Source: Salinicoccus roseus
GTDB lineage: Bacteria; Bacillota; Bacilli; Staphylococcales; Salinicoccaceae
Length of the DNA: 64,000 nt
Assembly: GCF_003814515.1 (NCBI RefSeq)
Contig: NZ_RKQJ01000001.1
Location: 806,001 to 870,000, forward strand
Direction of reading: 5' to 3'
Shown here piece after piece: positions 10,275-19,739 of this stretch. The translations under genes were made by a program, and so were the position numbers. How positions within the stretch are numbered: the stretch's first letter is position 1; each line of letters starts with the position of its first letter. The notes beneath the pieces are model-generated. The model saw nothing but the letters and a program-made list of their open reading frames with translations. It was not told the origin of the DNA and searched no databases.

Positions 10275-12002
10275 CTATATCCTGCCTGTATATTCCTCAA
10301 CCAGTGCAAGCACTTCTTCCGAATCCTTGCATTCGATTGCGGATGCGGCCAGACGTTCCATATCCGTCTTCTTGAGTTGGGAAATCTGCTTGCGTGCCTT
10401 CAATACTGAAGATGCGCTCATGGAGAACTCATCGAGTCCGAGCCCAAGAAGCAGTGGCACAGCCTGTTCATCGCCGGCCATCTCTCCGCACATACCGGCC
10501 CATTTGCCTTCCTTGTGAGCTGCATCAATGACCATCTTGATGAGTCTGAGAAGTGCAGGATGGTGCGGCTGGTACAGATAGCTTACGGACTCGTTCATCC
10601 GGTCTGCAGCCATCGTGTACTGGATCAGGTCATTCGTTCCGATGGAGAAGAAGTCCACCACTTTCGCAAACTGGTCTGCGAGGATTGCCGCTGAAGGGAT
10701 TTCGACCATGATACCGACTTCGATATCCTCTTTGATCTTCTCACCTTCATCGACGAGCTTGTCCTTCTCTTCGATCAGCAGTGCTTTCGCACGGTTGAAT
10801 TCATCTATCGTCGCAATCATCGGGAACATGATCTTCAGGTTGCCATGCTGGCTCGCACGGAGCAGTGCACGCAGCTGTGTCCTGAACAGATCCGGGTTAT
10901 CTAGCGTCATGCGCACGGCGCGGTGGCCGAGGAAAGGATTCATTTCCTTCGGCAGATCCAGGTAAGGCAGTTCCTTGTCTCCGCCGACATCCAGTGTACG
11001 TACGACGACCGGCTTGTCATCCATATCCTTAAGCACCTTCTTGTAGGCTTCGTACTGTTCCTCTTCAGTCGGCAGCTCATTCCTGCCCATATAGAGGAAC
11101 TCGGTACGGTAGAGGCCGATGCCTTCGGCGCCGTTCGATTTCACGCCGTCCAGGTCGTCCGGCGTACCGATGTTCGCAGCGAGCTCCACAGCGATGCCGT
11201 CCATCGTTTCGGATGGTTCATCTACAAGCTTCTGCAGTTCCGCCTTCTCTTCTTGTACACGTGCTTCCTTGTCCTTATAGACCAGGACTTCCTCTTCAGT
11301 CGGATTGACGATGACTTCCCCTGCGCTGCCATCCACGATGATATCATCGCCGACTTTCGCAACAGCCGTTATCTCCTTCGTTCCGACGACAGCCGGTATC
11401 TCGAGGGAACGGGACATGATTGCAGAGTGGGACGTACGTCCGCCCACATTCGTCACAAAACCTTTGACGAAATTCTTATCCAGCTGGGCTGTGTCCGAAG
11501 GCGTCAGATCTTCTGCAACAATCACAACAGGTGTATCGATCTTACTCGGGTCAGGCAGTTCCTTTCCGAGCATATGGGCGAGGACGCGCTTGGATACATC
11601 TTTGATATCCGCCGCCCGTTCCTTCATGTATTCATTCTCCATATTCTCGAAGATTGCAACGAACTGGTCACGCGTTTCCAGAAGTGCCTGAGGCGCACTC
11701 TTCTGGTCGTTGCGGATATGGGCTTCAATCGGTCCGAGGAACTCCGGATCATCGAGCACAAGCAGGTGTGCGTCGAATATCGCGGCATGCTCCGGGCCGA
11801 CAGCCTCTTCCGCATGATTCCTGATTTTGGTGATTTCCACTTTGGATTGGTTGAAAGCAGCCTTGAAACGTTCAACCTCGGCATTTTCCTGGCCGGGTTC
11901 AATCTGTTTGCCGTCAAATGACAAATCAGGCTCTTCCAGGGAGTATACAGGTGCAATCGCTACACCGTCACTCGCACCAATTCCTTTCAGCATGTTTGAC
12001 AT
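10275..12002 (-). CDS. ptsI: PTS phosphoenolpyruvate-protein phosphotransferase (Enzyme I)
   Basis: Transfers phosphate from PEP to HPr at the head of the sugar phosphotransferase system; cytosolic, 575 residues. The phospho-His motif [12 protein letters not shown] lies near residue 190, and the C-terminal PEP-binding domain carries [12 protein letters not shown] and [10 protein letters not shown], with the active-site Cys in [11 protein letters not shown]. The ATG overlaps the ptsH stop by one base (TGATG). Confidence 0.98.
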   Translation of the reverse strand: MSNMLKGIGASDGVAIAPVYSLEEPDLSFDGKQIEPGQENAEVERFKAAFNQSKVEITKIRNHAEEAVGPEHAAIFDAHLLVLDDPEFLGPIEAHIRNDQKSAPQALLETRDQFVAIFENMENEYMKERAADIKDVSKRVLAHMLGKELPDPSKIDTPVVIVAEDLTPSDTAQLDKNFVKGFVTNVGGRTSHSAIMSRSLEIPAVVGTKEITAVAKVGDDIIVDGSAGEVIVNPTEEEVLVYKDKEARVQEEKAELQKLVDEPSETMDGIAVELAANIGTPDDLDGVKSNGAEGIGLYRTEFLYMGRNELPTEEEQYEAYKKVLKDMDDKPVVVRTLDVGGDKELPYLDLPKEMNPFLGHRAVRMTLDNPDLFRTQLRALLRASQHGNLKIMFPMIATIDEFNRAKALLIEEKDKLVDEGEKIKEDIEVGIMVEIPSAAILADQFAKVVDFFSIGTNDLIQYTMAADRMNESVSYLYQPHHPALLRLIKMVIDAAHKEGKWAGMCGEMAGDEQAVPLLLGLGLDEFSMSASSVLKARKQISQLKKTDMERLAASAIECKDSEEVLALVEEYTGRI

Positions 12003-12268
12003 CAGTCGGTCAGTCCTTCTTTGGAGAGAGTTTCAGTAATCGCTTCGATTGCCTCAGTTTCATCTTTGCCTTCCGCGTAGACTGTCACTTCGGAATCCTT
12101 GCCTACACCAAGTGACATGACGCCCATGATGGATTTGAGATTCACTTTCTTGCTGTTGTATTCAAGCTGGATGTCGGAATCGAATTTGGATGCTGTCTGT
12201 ACCAGAATTGTAGCTGGCCTTGCGTGAATTCCTGTTTCGTCTGTAATGAGATAAGATTTTTGTTCCAT
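12002..12268 (-). CDS. ptsH: Phosphocarrier protein HPr
   Basis: 88-residue phosphocarrier. Phosphorylated by Enzyme I on His15 (GIHARPAT) and, in Firmicutes, by HPr kinase on Ser46 (NLKSIMGVM); both residues are present at the standard positions. Seryl-phosphorylated HPr is the co-repressor of CcpA, and cre-like sites occur elsewhere in this window. GGAGACTAACGCA precedes the ATG. Confidence 0.98.
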   Translation of the reverse strand: MEQKSYLITDETGIHARPATILVQTASKFDSDIQLEYNSKKVNLKSIMGVMSLGVGKDSEVTVYAEGKDETEAIEAITETLSKEGLTD

Positions 12269-12329
12269 TGCGTTAGTCTCCTTTAGAATGCGTTATAAGT
12301 TTACATGATAGACATACATGGTTAGCTTC

Positions 12330-12359
12330 ATTGTACCACGTATAATTGCGATATTCTAA
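12330..12359 (-). promoter_or_regulatory. Probable ptsHI promoter
   Basis: On the minus strand TGGTACAAT gives an extended -10 (TACAAT, 12330-12335), with TTAGAA 18 bases upstream (12354-12359). It lies about 60 bases before the ptsH ATG. Confidence 0.5.
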
Positions 12360-12448
12360 TATACCACCATCGTTGCAGGCATAAACTTTTCACTTTTTGT
12401 CCCACATGGGTCAAAAATTATATTCCTACTCCAGGCCAGGCCCACATT

Positions 12449-12480
12449 TAAAAAAACCTCTTCGGGAAGTTTCCCCGAAG
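12449..12480 (-). terminator. Intrinsic terminator of the 12497-12949 gene
   Basis: On the minus strand CTTCGGG and CCCGAAG form a 7-bp stem around GAAACTT, followed by AGG and seven T. Confidence 0.85.
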
Positions 12481-12496
12481 AAGGAGCATAAATCTG

Positions 12497-12949
12497 TCAG
12501 ACCGTCTGGCTTTTGGCCACTTCGACACATTTGTCGACGTAGTCGTTGCCAAGTTTCTGCATCACTTTATAGCTTACTGCAGCACCGATGACCCTGCTGA
12601 GGAGCGGGATGATCCCAAACTTAGTGAGCTTGGAATTCTTGGACCCCCTCTTCAGCAGCATCTTGGTCGTCTGGCTGCCTATGAATTCGCTCCCGATGCT
12701 GGTCGCCATCACGGCCGCACGGTTCATCAGGTCGTCGGAAATGTCATTCACCTGATTGTGGTCGAAGCCGAAGATCTCTTCGGCCTCCTGTTTGATATCC
12801 TTCATCAGCTTCATATCCGTACCGACATCGAGCAATGGTATCGGCAGGGCGGCTGCGATGGAAGAGTATAGGGATTTCTGATGGACCATTTCACGGGCTT
12901 TCTGTTCTTTTTCCTCTATCTGCTGTTCGGTGAGCGGTTGGGCGCACAT
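12497..12949 (-). CDS. Small membrane-associated protein, DUF697/YcjF-like
   Basis: 150 residues. A hydrophobic hairpin-like stretch (YSSIAAALPIPLLDVGTDM) is followed by helical segments with a Gly-rich IGSEFIGSQ part and a second hydrophobic stretch IIPLLSRVIGAAVSY, reminiscent of DUF697 domains; that family call is tentative. The start was set at the ATG at 12949 because AAGGAG lies 8 bases upstream. A SigB-like -10 (GGGTAT, 12996-13001) would also place the transcript start inside the longer alternative that begins at 13003. The matching -35 is weak. Confidence 0.7.
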   Translation of the reverse strand: MCAQPLTEQQIEEKEQKAREMVHQKSLYSSIAAALPIPLLDVGTDMKLMKDIKQEAEEIFGFDHNQVNDISDDLMNRAAVMATSIGSEFIGSQTTKMLLKRGSKNSKLTKFGIIPLLSRVIGAAVSYKVMQKLGNDYVDKCVEVAKSQTV

Positions 12950-13024
12950 ATTCAAAACTCCTTTGCACATTATTTTGATCATTGTCGCTTTGAATATACC
13001 CATTTTGCTCCACTGATAACCAAC

Positions 13025-14203
13025 CTACTTGTTGATCTGAACTGTAACCACCTTGAGGTACTTGCCGTTCTTGTATCCCTTCACTGTCGGATAGTCCTTG
13101 GGCAGTCCCTTGACATCTACAAGCGTATAGGAATATCCGGCATTGGTCAGCGTCTTGTCGATCTGACGCTTGAACTGATTCAATGTAAAGGACTCCAGGT
13201 TCTGGCTGAGTATCAGATGGCCCCCTGGCTTCAGCACTTTAAGCGCCTCCCCGATGAGCTTCGGGAAATCCCGCTCCACTTTGAACACCTTTTTGCCGAA
13301 GCGTGAGAAGCTCGGCGGGTCGATCAGTATCGCATCGAAGCGCTGCCGGTTCCGCTCCGCATATTTCAAGAACTCGAAAGCTTCCATTATATAGATGCTC
13401 TGGCCCTCAAGCGACATATTGTTGGCATTGAAGTTTTCTGTAATCAGTTCCCTGCTCCGCTTCGCCAGGTCGACGCTTGTCGTCATCATTCCACCCTCTC
13501 TCGCTGCGATTGAAAATGTCCCGCTGTAGCTGAAGAGGTTGAGGAAGGATTTCGCATTGGATGGGTTGTGCATCAGCGTCTTGCGTGTTTCGCGCTGATC
13601 CAGGAACAGCCGAGTCATCGGTCCTTCATCGAGATGGACACTGTAGATCATCCCGGATTCCTTTACAGTAATGGGAAATTCGACATTCCCCATGATGCGT
13701 CGGTTTATCGTCTCCATCTTCCCCTGATTGCTGAAACGCGTCTGCTCCGTAATGGAGTCCGGTTTCAGCTCCACCATCAAAGTCTTGATGATCAGGTCGC
13801 GGATCTTGTAGATGCCCCGGGAATAGAAGGTGATGAGGAGATGGTTGTCATAGTTGTCGACGGTGAAGCCGCCGATGCCGTCCCCGATTTCATTGAAGAG
13901 GCGGAATGCCGTCGTATCCTCCTGATTGTATAGGGGCGCGCGCTTCTCCAGTGCTTCCCTGATCCGCCGGCCAATGAAGGCATCGTCTATCGCCTCCTGC
14001 TCATCCCGCGTCAGCACCCAGCCCTGGGCCTTCTGCTCAAAACTGATCATGGCGATGCCGATCAGCCTGCCATAGGTATCTTCTAGCTTGACGATTTCGC
14101 CATCCTTCAGGAATGTGTCGTCGCTCAAGTCTTCTCTATCTATGTTCAGCTGCCCATTCATATAGGCACGTTCGTGTCCTCTTTTCAGCTGTATCGTATT
14201 CAT
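13025..14203 (-). CDS. Class I SAM-dependent rRNA methyltransferase (RlmI-like)
   Basis: 392 residues. N-terminal PUA-like RNA-binding domain (IQLKRGHERAYMNGQL), a middle EEHD-like segment, and a C-terminal Rossmann methyltransferase with FLNLFSYSGTFSIAAREGG as the SAM loop (about residues 215-235) and the catalytic DPPSFSR motif near residue 297. Members of this family methylate cytosine-5 of 23S rRNA. The ATG overlaps the preceding stop (TGATG), with AAGGGAG 8 bases upstream, so it is translationally coupled to the arginase-like gene. Confidence 0.9.
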   Translation of the reverse strand: MNTIQLKRGHERAYMNGQLNIDREDLSDDTFLKDGEIVKLEDTYGRLIGIAMISFEQKAQGWVLTRDEQEAIDDAFIGRRIREALEKRAPLYNQEDTTAFRLFNEIGDGIGGFTVDNYDNHLLITFYSRGIYKIRDLIIKTLMVELKPDSITEQTRFSNQGKMETINRRIMGNVEFPITVKESGMIYSVHLDEGPMTRLFLDQRETRKTLMHNPSNAKSFLNLFSYSGTFSIAAREGGMMTTSVDLAKRSRELITENFNANNMSLEGQSIYIMEAFEFLKYAERNRQRFDAILIDPPSFSRFGKKVFKVERDFPKLIGEALKVLKPGGHLILSQNLESFTLNQFKRQIDKTLTNAGYSYTLVDVKGLPKDYPTVKGYKNGKYLKVVTVQINK

Positions 14204-15105
14204 CAAAACGTCTCCCTTTCTGTCATGAAGGTGTGGAATAGACTTGCGGCCAGACTGCTTGTCCGGTCATCGGTATCAAGGGCCGGGGCCACTTCACTGA
14301 TGTCGAAGCTTACAAGATTGGAAAGCTTGGCAAGTTGTGCCACCATACCATGAATTTCCTGCGCCGTATAGCCGTTCTGGGCAGGCATGCTCGTGCCGGG
14401 TGCCACACTCTGCTGCACCGAATCCATGCAGAGCGTCCCGAACACAGCATCATATTCCGACAGCTTGGAGAGGGTGCGTGCGTATACGTCTGTGGACCGC
14501 ACTTCATCCATCATTGCATAGTGCACGCCCAATGCATCCGCCGTATCGAACAATGTCCTGGTATTTCCGGAAGACTGGATTCCGAGGACATGATAGTCGA
14601 TGTTCCGATCTTCGGATAGGATCTGGTGGAACATCGTACCGGAAGACGGCCTTTCATCCCGCAGGTCGAAATGGGCATCGAAGTTCACCACCGCAATCCG
14701 CTTGTCCGGATAGGCATTCCGCACACCGAGGTAATGGCCGTAGAGCGTCTCATGACCGCCGCCGATGATGAGCGGGAACTGGTCGCAGGCGAGCACCTCC
14801 CTCACACATTCACCGAGGGCCTCCTGGGAAGCTTCCAGATCCTCATCTCCCACGACACTGCCGTAGTCGTATACAGGTTCCGTATAAGGCAGTGATGCCA
14901 TCTTCTGCCGGACTTTCACCGGCCCATCGAATGCACCGGTGCGCCCCTTGTTGCGCCGCACCCCTTCATCAGAGCGGAAACCGATGAATACCGGTACGCT
15001 GGCAGGCGTCTCTTCACTCCACTGGCTGATGACCTGATGCACACGTTCCTTCACATCCGGATTGTCTGTTCTCCCTGTAAAAGTATGATGTTCAATATGC
15101 TTCAT
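14203..15105 (-). CDS. hutG: Formimidoylglutamase-like protein (arginase/ureohydrolase family)
   Basis: 300-residue Mn-dependent ureohydrolase-fold protein. Metal-binding segments are visible: GGGHE (about residue 122), NFDAHFDLR, and TLCMDSVQQSVAPGTSMP. The Cys before Met-Asp is also found in S. aureus HutG as I recall it, where a typical arginase has Asp; the following Asp usual in DPxxAPG is replaced by Gln here. In histidine degradation HutG splits N-formimidoyl-glutamate, but no hutH, hutU or hutI is nearby. The physiological substrate is therefore uncertain. It sits between an AuxA-like gene (3-base gap) and an rRNA methyltransferase (1-base overlap). Confidence 0.8.
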   Translation of the reverse strand: MKHIEHHTFTGRTDNPDVKERVHQVISQWSEETPASVPVFIGFRSDEGVRRNKGRTGAFDGPVKVRQKMASLPYTEPVYDYGSVVGDEDLEASQEALGECVREVLACDQFPLIIGGGHETLYGHYLGVRNAYPDKRIAVVNFDAHFDLRDERPSSGTMFHQILSEDRNIDYHVLGIQSSGNTRTLFDTADALGVHYAMMDEVRSTDVYARTLSKLSEYDAVFGTLCMDSVQQSVAPGTSMPAQNGYTAQEIHGMVAQLAKLSNLVSFDISEVAPALDTDDRTSSLAASLFHTFMTERETF

Positions 15106-15108
15106 CTG

Positions 15109-16332
15109 TTATCTCCCCTTTTCATGAAATTCCTTGAATATGCTTATGATGAGCAGCGGTGTCGTCAATAGGACGAGCAGGATGTTGAATGGCAGTATGA
15201 ACAGCGACAGTTCCACGTCCCTGAAGAGGGTGATGAAAAGGCTGACCGTCACTTTCAGCCACAGGGCGGTGATGACGATCATCTGACGGTGGTAGTACTT
15301 GTTCTGCGTCATGTTGAAGAATGTCGTGAACAGGTAAGCCACTGCCAGGGCGAGGGCGATGAACAGGTTGACCCATTCATATATATACTGCATGTCGGAT
15401 ATTCTGAAATACCCTTCTGTGAAGACCCCATGCCGATTATTGAATTCAATCAGGACGAAGATCAGCACAAGCGTCCCGAGCAGCAGTTCCATATAATTCG
15501 GCCTGAGCCAGGATGGAAACTCGATTTCCATGAATGTCTTCACCCTGTGCAGCAGCCCATTGCGCATGTCATACAGCTGTTTTGAAAATCCCAGATATTC
15601 ATCCGGGTGCAGCCTGCGCTTCCTGTTCTTCCGGGATAATGTCGCCTGGTCCCCCTTCTTCGGCTTCTTGAGGAGGTTCTTCGACTTCGACAGGAAGACC
15701 CCCACCCAGAGTGCCATGAGCGACAGCACCCAGAGGATGCCGAAGAACATGTTGATCGATAAAACATCCGTCGGGGACAGCGTCCTATCGATATTCGAAT
15801 AGACGGCAGTCTGTGTAAAGAAATAGGCCAATCCATAAAAGGCCAATATGACCATGTAGTGCTCCTTGCGGTGCCTCGGATCCAGCTGCTCATTGAAGAT
15901 GTTGTAGAGCATATGTACGATGAATGCCAGCAGGAACAGGAGTGCAAACCATCCGTACACCTGGAACATCAGCAATGTCGTCAGCAGGAACAGGAAGAAC
16001 GAGAGACCGATGAAGAAGAATGACAGCTCCGTATCATATTCCGTTGTTTTCCGTATGAGCTGGGCGACCTTGAACATCCCAAGACCGAAGAGTATCGACA
16101 GGATGCCCGCGATGATCGGAAACCCGCCGATGACCATGCCCAATATGTTCAGGACCTCGACAAAAAAAGCATCGAACAGATCAAAGAACGTATCTATCTG
16201 CGGCGTCTCCACGGCATCTCCATTGCCTCTGATTCTGCCTGTATTGAACAGTATGAACAATCCCAGAATGACAAAGAACACCCCCAGGAGGACGCTGATT
16301 ATCACTTCACTTTGTTGCTTCAACCACTTCAT
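15109..16332 (-). CDS. auxA: Polytopic membrane protein, probable lipoteichoic acid stability factor AuxA
   Basis: 407 residues with about 11 hydrophobic segments and a central basic cytoplasmic loop (KKPKKGDQATLSRKNRKRRL, about residues 225-245). The N-terminus has one helix and a Gly/Asn-rich loop before a second helix group. The position between ptsHI and the purine operon is that of auxA in S. aureus, which encodes a membrane factor stabilising lipoteichoic acid; the name rests on position and overall topology, not on a motif. GAGGTG lies upstream of the ATG. It heads a three-gene leftward unit with the arginase-like protein and the rRNA methyltransferase. Confidence 0.68.
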   Translation of the reverse strand: MKWLKQQSEVIISVLLGVFFVILGLFILFNTGRIRGNGDAVETPQIDTFFDLFDAFFVEVLNILGMVIGGFPIIAGILSILFGLGMFKVAQLIRKTTEYDTELSFFFIGLSFFLFLLTTLLMFQVYGWFALLFLLAFIVHMLYNIFNEQLDPRHRKEHYMVILAFYGLAYFFTQTAVYSNIDRTLSPTDVLSINMFFGILWVLSLMALWVGVFLSKSKNLLKKPKKGDQATLSRKNRKRRLHPDEYLGFSKQLYDMRNGLLHRVKTFMEIEFPSWLRPNYMELLLGTLVLIFVLIEFNNRHGVFTEGYFRISDMQYIYEWVNLFIALALAVAYLFTTFFNMTQNKYYHRQMIVITALWLKVTVSLFITLFRDVELSLFILPFNILLVLLTTPLLIISIFKEFHEKGR

Positions 16333-16426
16333 TTGATTTCACCTCAATATCCCTTCCCATTATAGATGAATTCCTTCCCGAATGCATGGAATGACCCATC
16401 ACCGGAAAAAGAAATATCAAAAGTTT

Positions 16427-16452
16427 GTTTAGGAAATCCCAGCCATGGGTAT
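16427..16452 (+). promoter_or_regulatory. SigB-type promoter
   Basis: GTTTAG (16427-16432), 14-base spacer, GGGTAT (16447-16452): close to the general-stress sigma-B consensus GTTTAA-N13-15-GGGWAW. It is 76 bases before the start of the small hydrophilic gene. Confidence 0.75.
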
Positions 16453-16527
16453 ACCTCAACTAACAGCAGATAAGTAATTAATATATATGATATCAACCCA
16501 AACTAAGTATCCCTAGGAGTGATTTCA

Positions 16528-16716
16528 ATGGACTTTAAAGATAGAGATAAGAAATCCGAAATCGAAGATGCAGCACAGGAAGCCCGCACCAAGGAAAATC
16601 CATCGGAAGAGATGGATACCGAAGCGGACAGAAAAGTGGACAAAGGGAAAGATCTTGAGCGGGACGAATCCGGTTCTGAAAAGACTGAGGATGAAATCCA
16701 GGATTCATTCGAATAG
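16528..16716 (+). CDS. Small hydrophilic stress-type protein
   Basis: 62 residues, nearly all charged or polar (MDFKDRDKKSEIEDAAQEAR at the start), no hydrophobic segment and no Cys. I do not recognise a family; composition is hydrophilin-like. The ATG at 16528 is 8 bases after AGGAG; an upstream GTG abuts that site. It is monocistronic, with a SigB-type promoter before it and a terminator after it, resembling the three small genes at 36.2-37.0 kb. Confidence 0.72.
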   Translation: MDFKDRDKKSEIEDAAQEARTKENPSEEMDTEADRKVDKGKDLERDESGSEKTEDEIQDSFE

Positions 16717-16765
16717 CAAAAAGGCGTTGCCATTACACGGACGGTGTTCTGGCGACGCCTTTTTT
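16717..16765 (+). terminator. Intrinsic terminator, possibly bidirectional
   Basis: AAAAAGGCGTTGCC and GGCGACGCCTTTTT form a stem with one G-T pair around a 20-base loop, with T after it and A before it. Confidence 0.8.
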
Positions 16766-16787
16766 GTGGATTTTTATTTTTGAATGG

Positions 16788-16925
16788 CCCAACTGTCACT
16801 CGTTGTCTTCACCAATGACAATTGGAGGCCCAACTGTCACTCGTTGTCTTCACCAGTGACAATTGGAGGCCCAACTGTCACTCGTTGTCTTCACCAATGA
16901 CAATTGGAGACCCAACTGTCACTCG
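16788..16925. repeat. 41-bp palindromic repeat array, locus A (3 full units plus a partial)
   Basis: Units begin at 16788, 16829, 16870 and 16911, an exact 41-bp period; the fourth stops after 15 bases. Each unit has left arm CCAACTGTCACTCGT and right arm ACCAATGACAATTGG, which are imperfect inverted copies. It lies between the terminator of the small + gene and the end of purD (convergent). Orientation is opposite to locus D. Confidence 0.95.
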
Positions 16926-16954
16926 TCAAATGCATCTATGGAGATAGATGCTGA

Positions 16955-18205
16955 TCATTCCCGGTTCAATGCCCTTTTGGCGATATCCCTTCTCAGGAAA
17001 AGGGCCCCCTCGTCAAATTTCACTTTGTCCACATTGGAATAGGCCGCTTCTACAGCCGCTTCGATCGAGTCGCCTTCGCCGGTGACGAGGAGCACACGGC
17101 CGCCGCTTGAGTGCCATGCATCTTCCGCCTGCTCAAGACCGCTTACATAGCACGCATCGCGTACCGCATCAAAATCGATGGTATGCCCTTTTTCATATGC
17201 CATCGGGTAGCCCGCACTTGCGAGCATGACTCCCACCTGATATGCAGGCGAAAATGTCAGCTCAAATGGCTCCTTTTGCTCCACCTTTTCAAGCACATCA
17301 ATGAAATCATCCTCCATCAGTGAAAGCAGGATCTGCGCTTCGGGGTCGCCGAAGCGCGCATTGAATTCAATGACTTTGACGCCATCCTCCGTCACGATGG
17401 CACCGAGGTAGAGGACACCGAAGTAGTCGAGTCCTTCCGCCACCATCGCACGCGCCATCGGTTCGACGATCTGTTCGACTGCGGCCCGCCTCACCGGCTC
17501 TTTTATATGCTCGACCGGGGCATAGGCACCCATGCCGCCGGTATTCGGTCCTTCGTCACCATCGAATGCACGCTTATGGTCCTGGGCGATGATTTCAAAG
17601 GAATGCGTGTACTCGCCGTTGACGAGCACCATCAGGGAGAACTCCTCCCCTTCCAGGAACTCTTCTATGACGACCGGCGCATCCGTATCTTCCATCAGTG
17701 CATCCAGACCCGCCAGCGCCTCATCCATATCCGTAGCGACGACGACGCCTTTGCCTGCGGCAAGCCCATCCTTTTTCAGCACAATCGGCGCCCCCACCGA
17801 TTCTATGTATCGATAGGCAGCATCATAGTCAGTGAAGGATTCATACTTCGCCGTCGGAATCCCGTGACGCTCCATGATGTCCTTGGCGAATGCCTTGGAG
17901 GACTCGACCTTGGATTCTTCCTTCCTGGGTCCGAACACTTTGATGCCCTTCCCTTCCAGAAAATCCGCCACGCCGCCGCTTAGCGGTGCTTCCGGACCGA
18001 CGATCACCCACTCCACCGCATTACTTGTGCAAAGATCCGCCATCGCTTCGAAATCGGTCTCTCCGATTTCCGGATGCACTTCTGCAACATCCCGCATGCC
18101 GTCGTTCCCGGGCATGACGAAGACCTTATCCACACGCTCCGAATCGGAGAGCTTCCTTGCGAGTGCGTGTTCCCTGCCCCCGCCACCGATTACAGCAACA
18201 TTCAT
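16955..18205 (-). CDS. purD: Phosphoribosylamine-glycine ligase
   Basis: GARS, second step of purine synthesis: ligates glycine to phosphoribosylamine with ATP. 416 residues, ATP-grasp fold. N-terminal Rossmann-like start MNVAVIGGGGREHAL, GPEAPLSGG, KKDGLAAGKGVVVA, and the metal/ATP motif EFNARFGDPE near residue 290. Last gene of the pur operon, 55 bases after purH with a hairpin in the gap. AAGGAG precedes the ATG. No classic T-tailed terminator follows; the 41-bp repeat array begins just beyond. Confidence 0.98.
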   Translation of the reverse strand: MNVAVIGGGGREHALARKLSDSERVDKVFVMPGNDGMRDVAEVHPEIGETDFEAMADLCTSNAVEWVIVGPEAPLSGGVADFLEGKGIKVFGPRKEESKVESSKAFAKDIMERHGIPTAKYESFTDYDAAYRYIESVGAPIVLKKDGLAAGKGVVVATDMDEALAGLDALMEDTDAPVVIEEFLEGEEFSLMVLVNGEYTHSFEIIAQDHKRAFDGDEGPNTGGMGAYAPVEHIKEPVRRAAVEQIVEPMARAMVAEGLDYFGVLYLGAIVTEDGVKVIEFNARFGDPEAQILLSLMEDDFIDVLEKVEQKEPFELTFSPAYQVGVMLASAGYPMAYEKGHTIDFDAVRDACYVSGLEQAEDAWHSSGGRVLLVTGEGDSIEAAVEAAYSNVDKVKFDEGALFLRRDIAKRALNRE

Positions 18206-18225
18206 AAAAACGCTCCTTCCGATAT

Positions 18226-18249
18226 TAAAACAGCCGGACGCATCCGGCT
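18226..18249 (-). terminator. Terminator-like hairpin between purH and purD
   Basis: On the minus strand AGCCGGA and TCCGGCT form a 7-bp GC-rich stem with a TGCG loop, followed by GTTTTAAT. It is inside the operon just before the purD ribosome site, so it may reduce purD expression or stabilise the upstream message. Confidence 0.6.
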
Positions 18250-18260
18250 GATATCCATTA

Positions 18261-19739
18261 TTAGTGTTTGAAATGCCTCATGCCTGTGAAGACCATCGCC
18301 ATGTCATTCGCGTTGCAGAAATCGATGGATTCCTGATCGCGCTTCGAACCGCCCGGCTGGATGACCGACCGGATGCCATGCGCATGGGCGAGCTCGACGG
18401 TATCCGGCATAGGGAAGAAGCCGTCACTTGCCATCACGACATTGTCGCCGAGCTCAAGTGCACGGTCGATGGCGATCTTTAGCGCCCCGACACGGTTCAT
18501 CTGCCCGGCACCGATGCCGACGGTCTGCTTCTCATTCGCAAGGACGATCGCATTGCTTTTGACATGCTTGGACACTTCCCAAGCCAGTGCCATCGCCGTC
18601 ATCTGTTCACGCGTCGGTTTATTCTCCGTAACGACCTTGATCTCGTTCTCCTGGAGTGCGCCGGTGTCCTGAGACTGGACGAGATAGCCGCCGGATACGC
18701 TGACGAACTCCTCAGCATGCTCATCCTCACGGAAGTCCGCTTCGAGCAGTCTGACATTCTTCTTCTGCGTCAGCACTTCGAGTGCCGCTTCATCAAAACT
18801 CGGCGCAATGATGACTTCAAGGAAGATGGAATGGAGCTGTTCGGCCGTTTCGCGGTCGACCGTCTTGTTGAGCGCGACGATGCCGCCGAAGATGGATTGG
18901 CTGTCCGCTTCATGGGCGTTCCTGAAGGCTTCGGCAATCGTCTCACCGGTGCCTACACCGCAAGGGTTCATATGCTTGACGGCGACTGCCACCGGCATCG
19001 TGAACTTCTTGGCGAGCTGGAATGCGGCATCGGCATCACGCAGGTTGTTGTAGGACAGGGCCTTCCCGTGCAGCATATCCGCATTCAGGATCGTATTGCG
19101 GTCCTCCGTGGTCCGGACGAGCCGTGCCGACTGGTGTGGATTCTCGCCGTAGCGGAGCGTCTCTTCAGCCTGGCTGAAGTGGTTGACGATCGCCTGGTCG
19201 TAGTCGTTCGTATGGCGGAACACTTTGATCATGAGGGAGCGGCGGTATGTCTCATCGAGCGTATCCGATTCTATGCGCTGGATGACTTCACCATAGTCTT
19301 CCGGCGAGACGATCGTCGTGACATGCTTGAAGTTCTTCGCAGCCGCACGCAGCATGGTCGGTCCACCGATGTCGATGTTCTCGACCGCATCATGCTCCGT
19401 CACATCCTCCTGCGCCACCGTCTCCTTGAATGGATAGAGGTTCACTGCCACCAGGTCGATCGGCTCAATGCCCTGGGATTCGAGCGCAGCCATGTGTGCT
19501 TCGTTGCTGCGATCCGCCAGGATGCCGCCATGGACGGCAGGGTGGAGCGTCTTTACACGCCCGTCCAGTATTTCTTCGAACCCTGTCAGTGTGCTGACAT
19601 TCTCTACCGGGACCCCGAAGGATTCAATCGCCTTCAGCGTGCCTCCTGTGGAATAGATTTCATAGTCATTGCGTGCAAGACCGCGCACGAATGGTTCAAG
19701 TCCTCTCTTATCAGAAACGCTAATGAGTGCTTTCTTCAT
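18261..19739 (-). CDS. purH: Bifunctional AICAR transformylase / IMP cyclohydrolase
   Basis: Last two steps to IMP. 492 residues with the start at the second of two adjacent ATG codons (19739), which gives [11 protein letters not shown] and the same length as the S. aureus protein; the first ATG (19742) is an alternative. N-terminal MGS-like domain ([30 protein letters not shown]) and C-terminal transformylase with [14 protein letters not shown] near residue 260. It overlaps the end of purN by 20 bases. Confidence 0.97.
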   Translation of the reverse strand: MKKALISVSDKRGLEPFVRGLARNDYEIYSTGGTLKAIESFGVPVENVSTLTGFEEILDGRVKTLHPAVHGGILADRSNEAHMAALESQGIEPIDLVAVNLYPFKETVAQEDVTEHDAVENIDIGGPTMLRAAAKNFKHVTTIVSPEDYGEVIQRIESDTLDETYRRSLMIKVFRHTNDYDQAIVNHFSQAEETLRYGENPHQSARLVRTTEDRNTILNADMLHGKALSYNNLRDADAAFQLAKKFTMPVAVAVKHMNPCGVGTGETIAEAFRNAHEADSQSIFGGIVALNKTVDRETAEQLHSIFLEVIIAPSFDEAALEVLTQKKNVRLLEADFREDEHAEEFVSVSGGYLVQSQDTGALQENEIKVVTENKPTREQMTAMALAWEVSKHVKSNAIVLANEKQTVGIGAGQMNRVGALKIAIDRALELGDNVVMASDGFFPMPDTVELAHAHGIRSVIQPGGSKRDQESIDFCNANDMAMVFTGMRHFKH

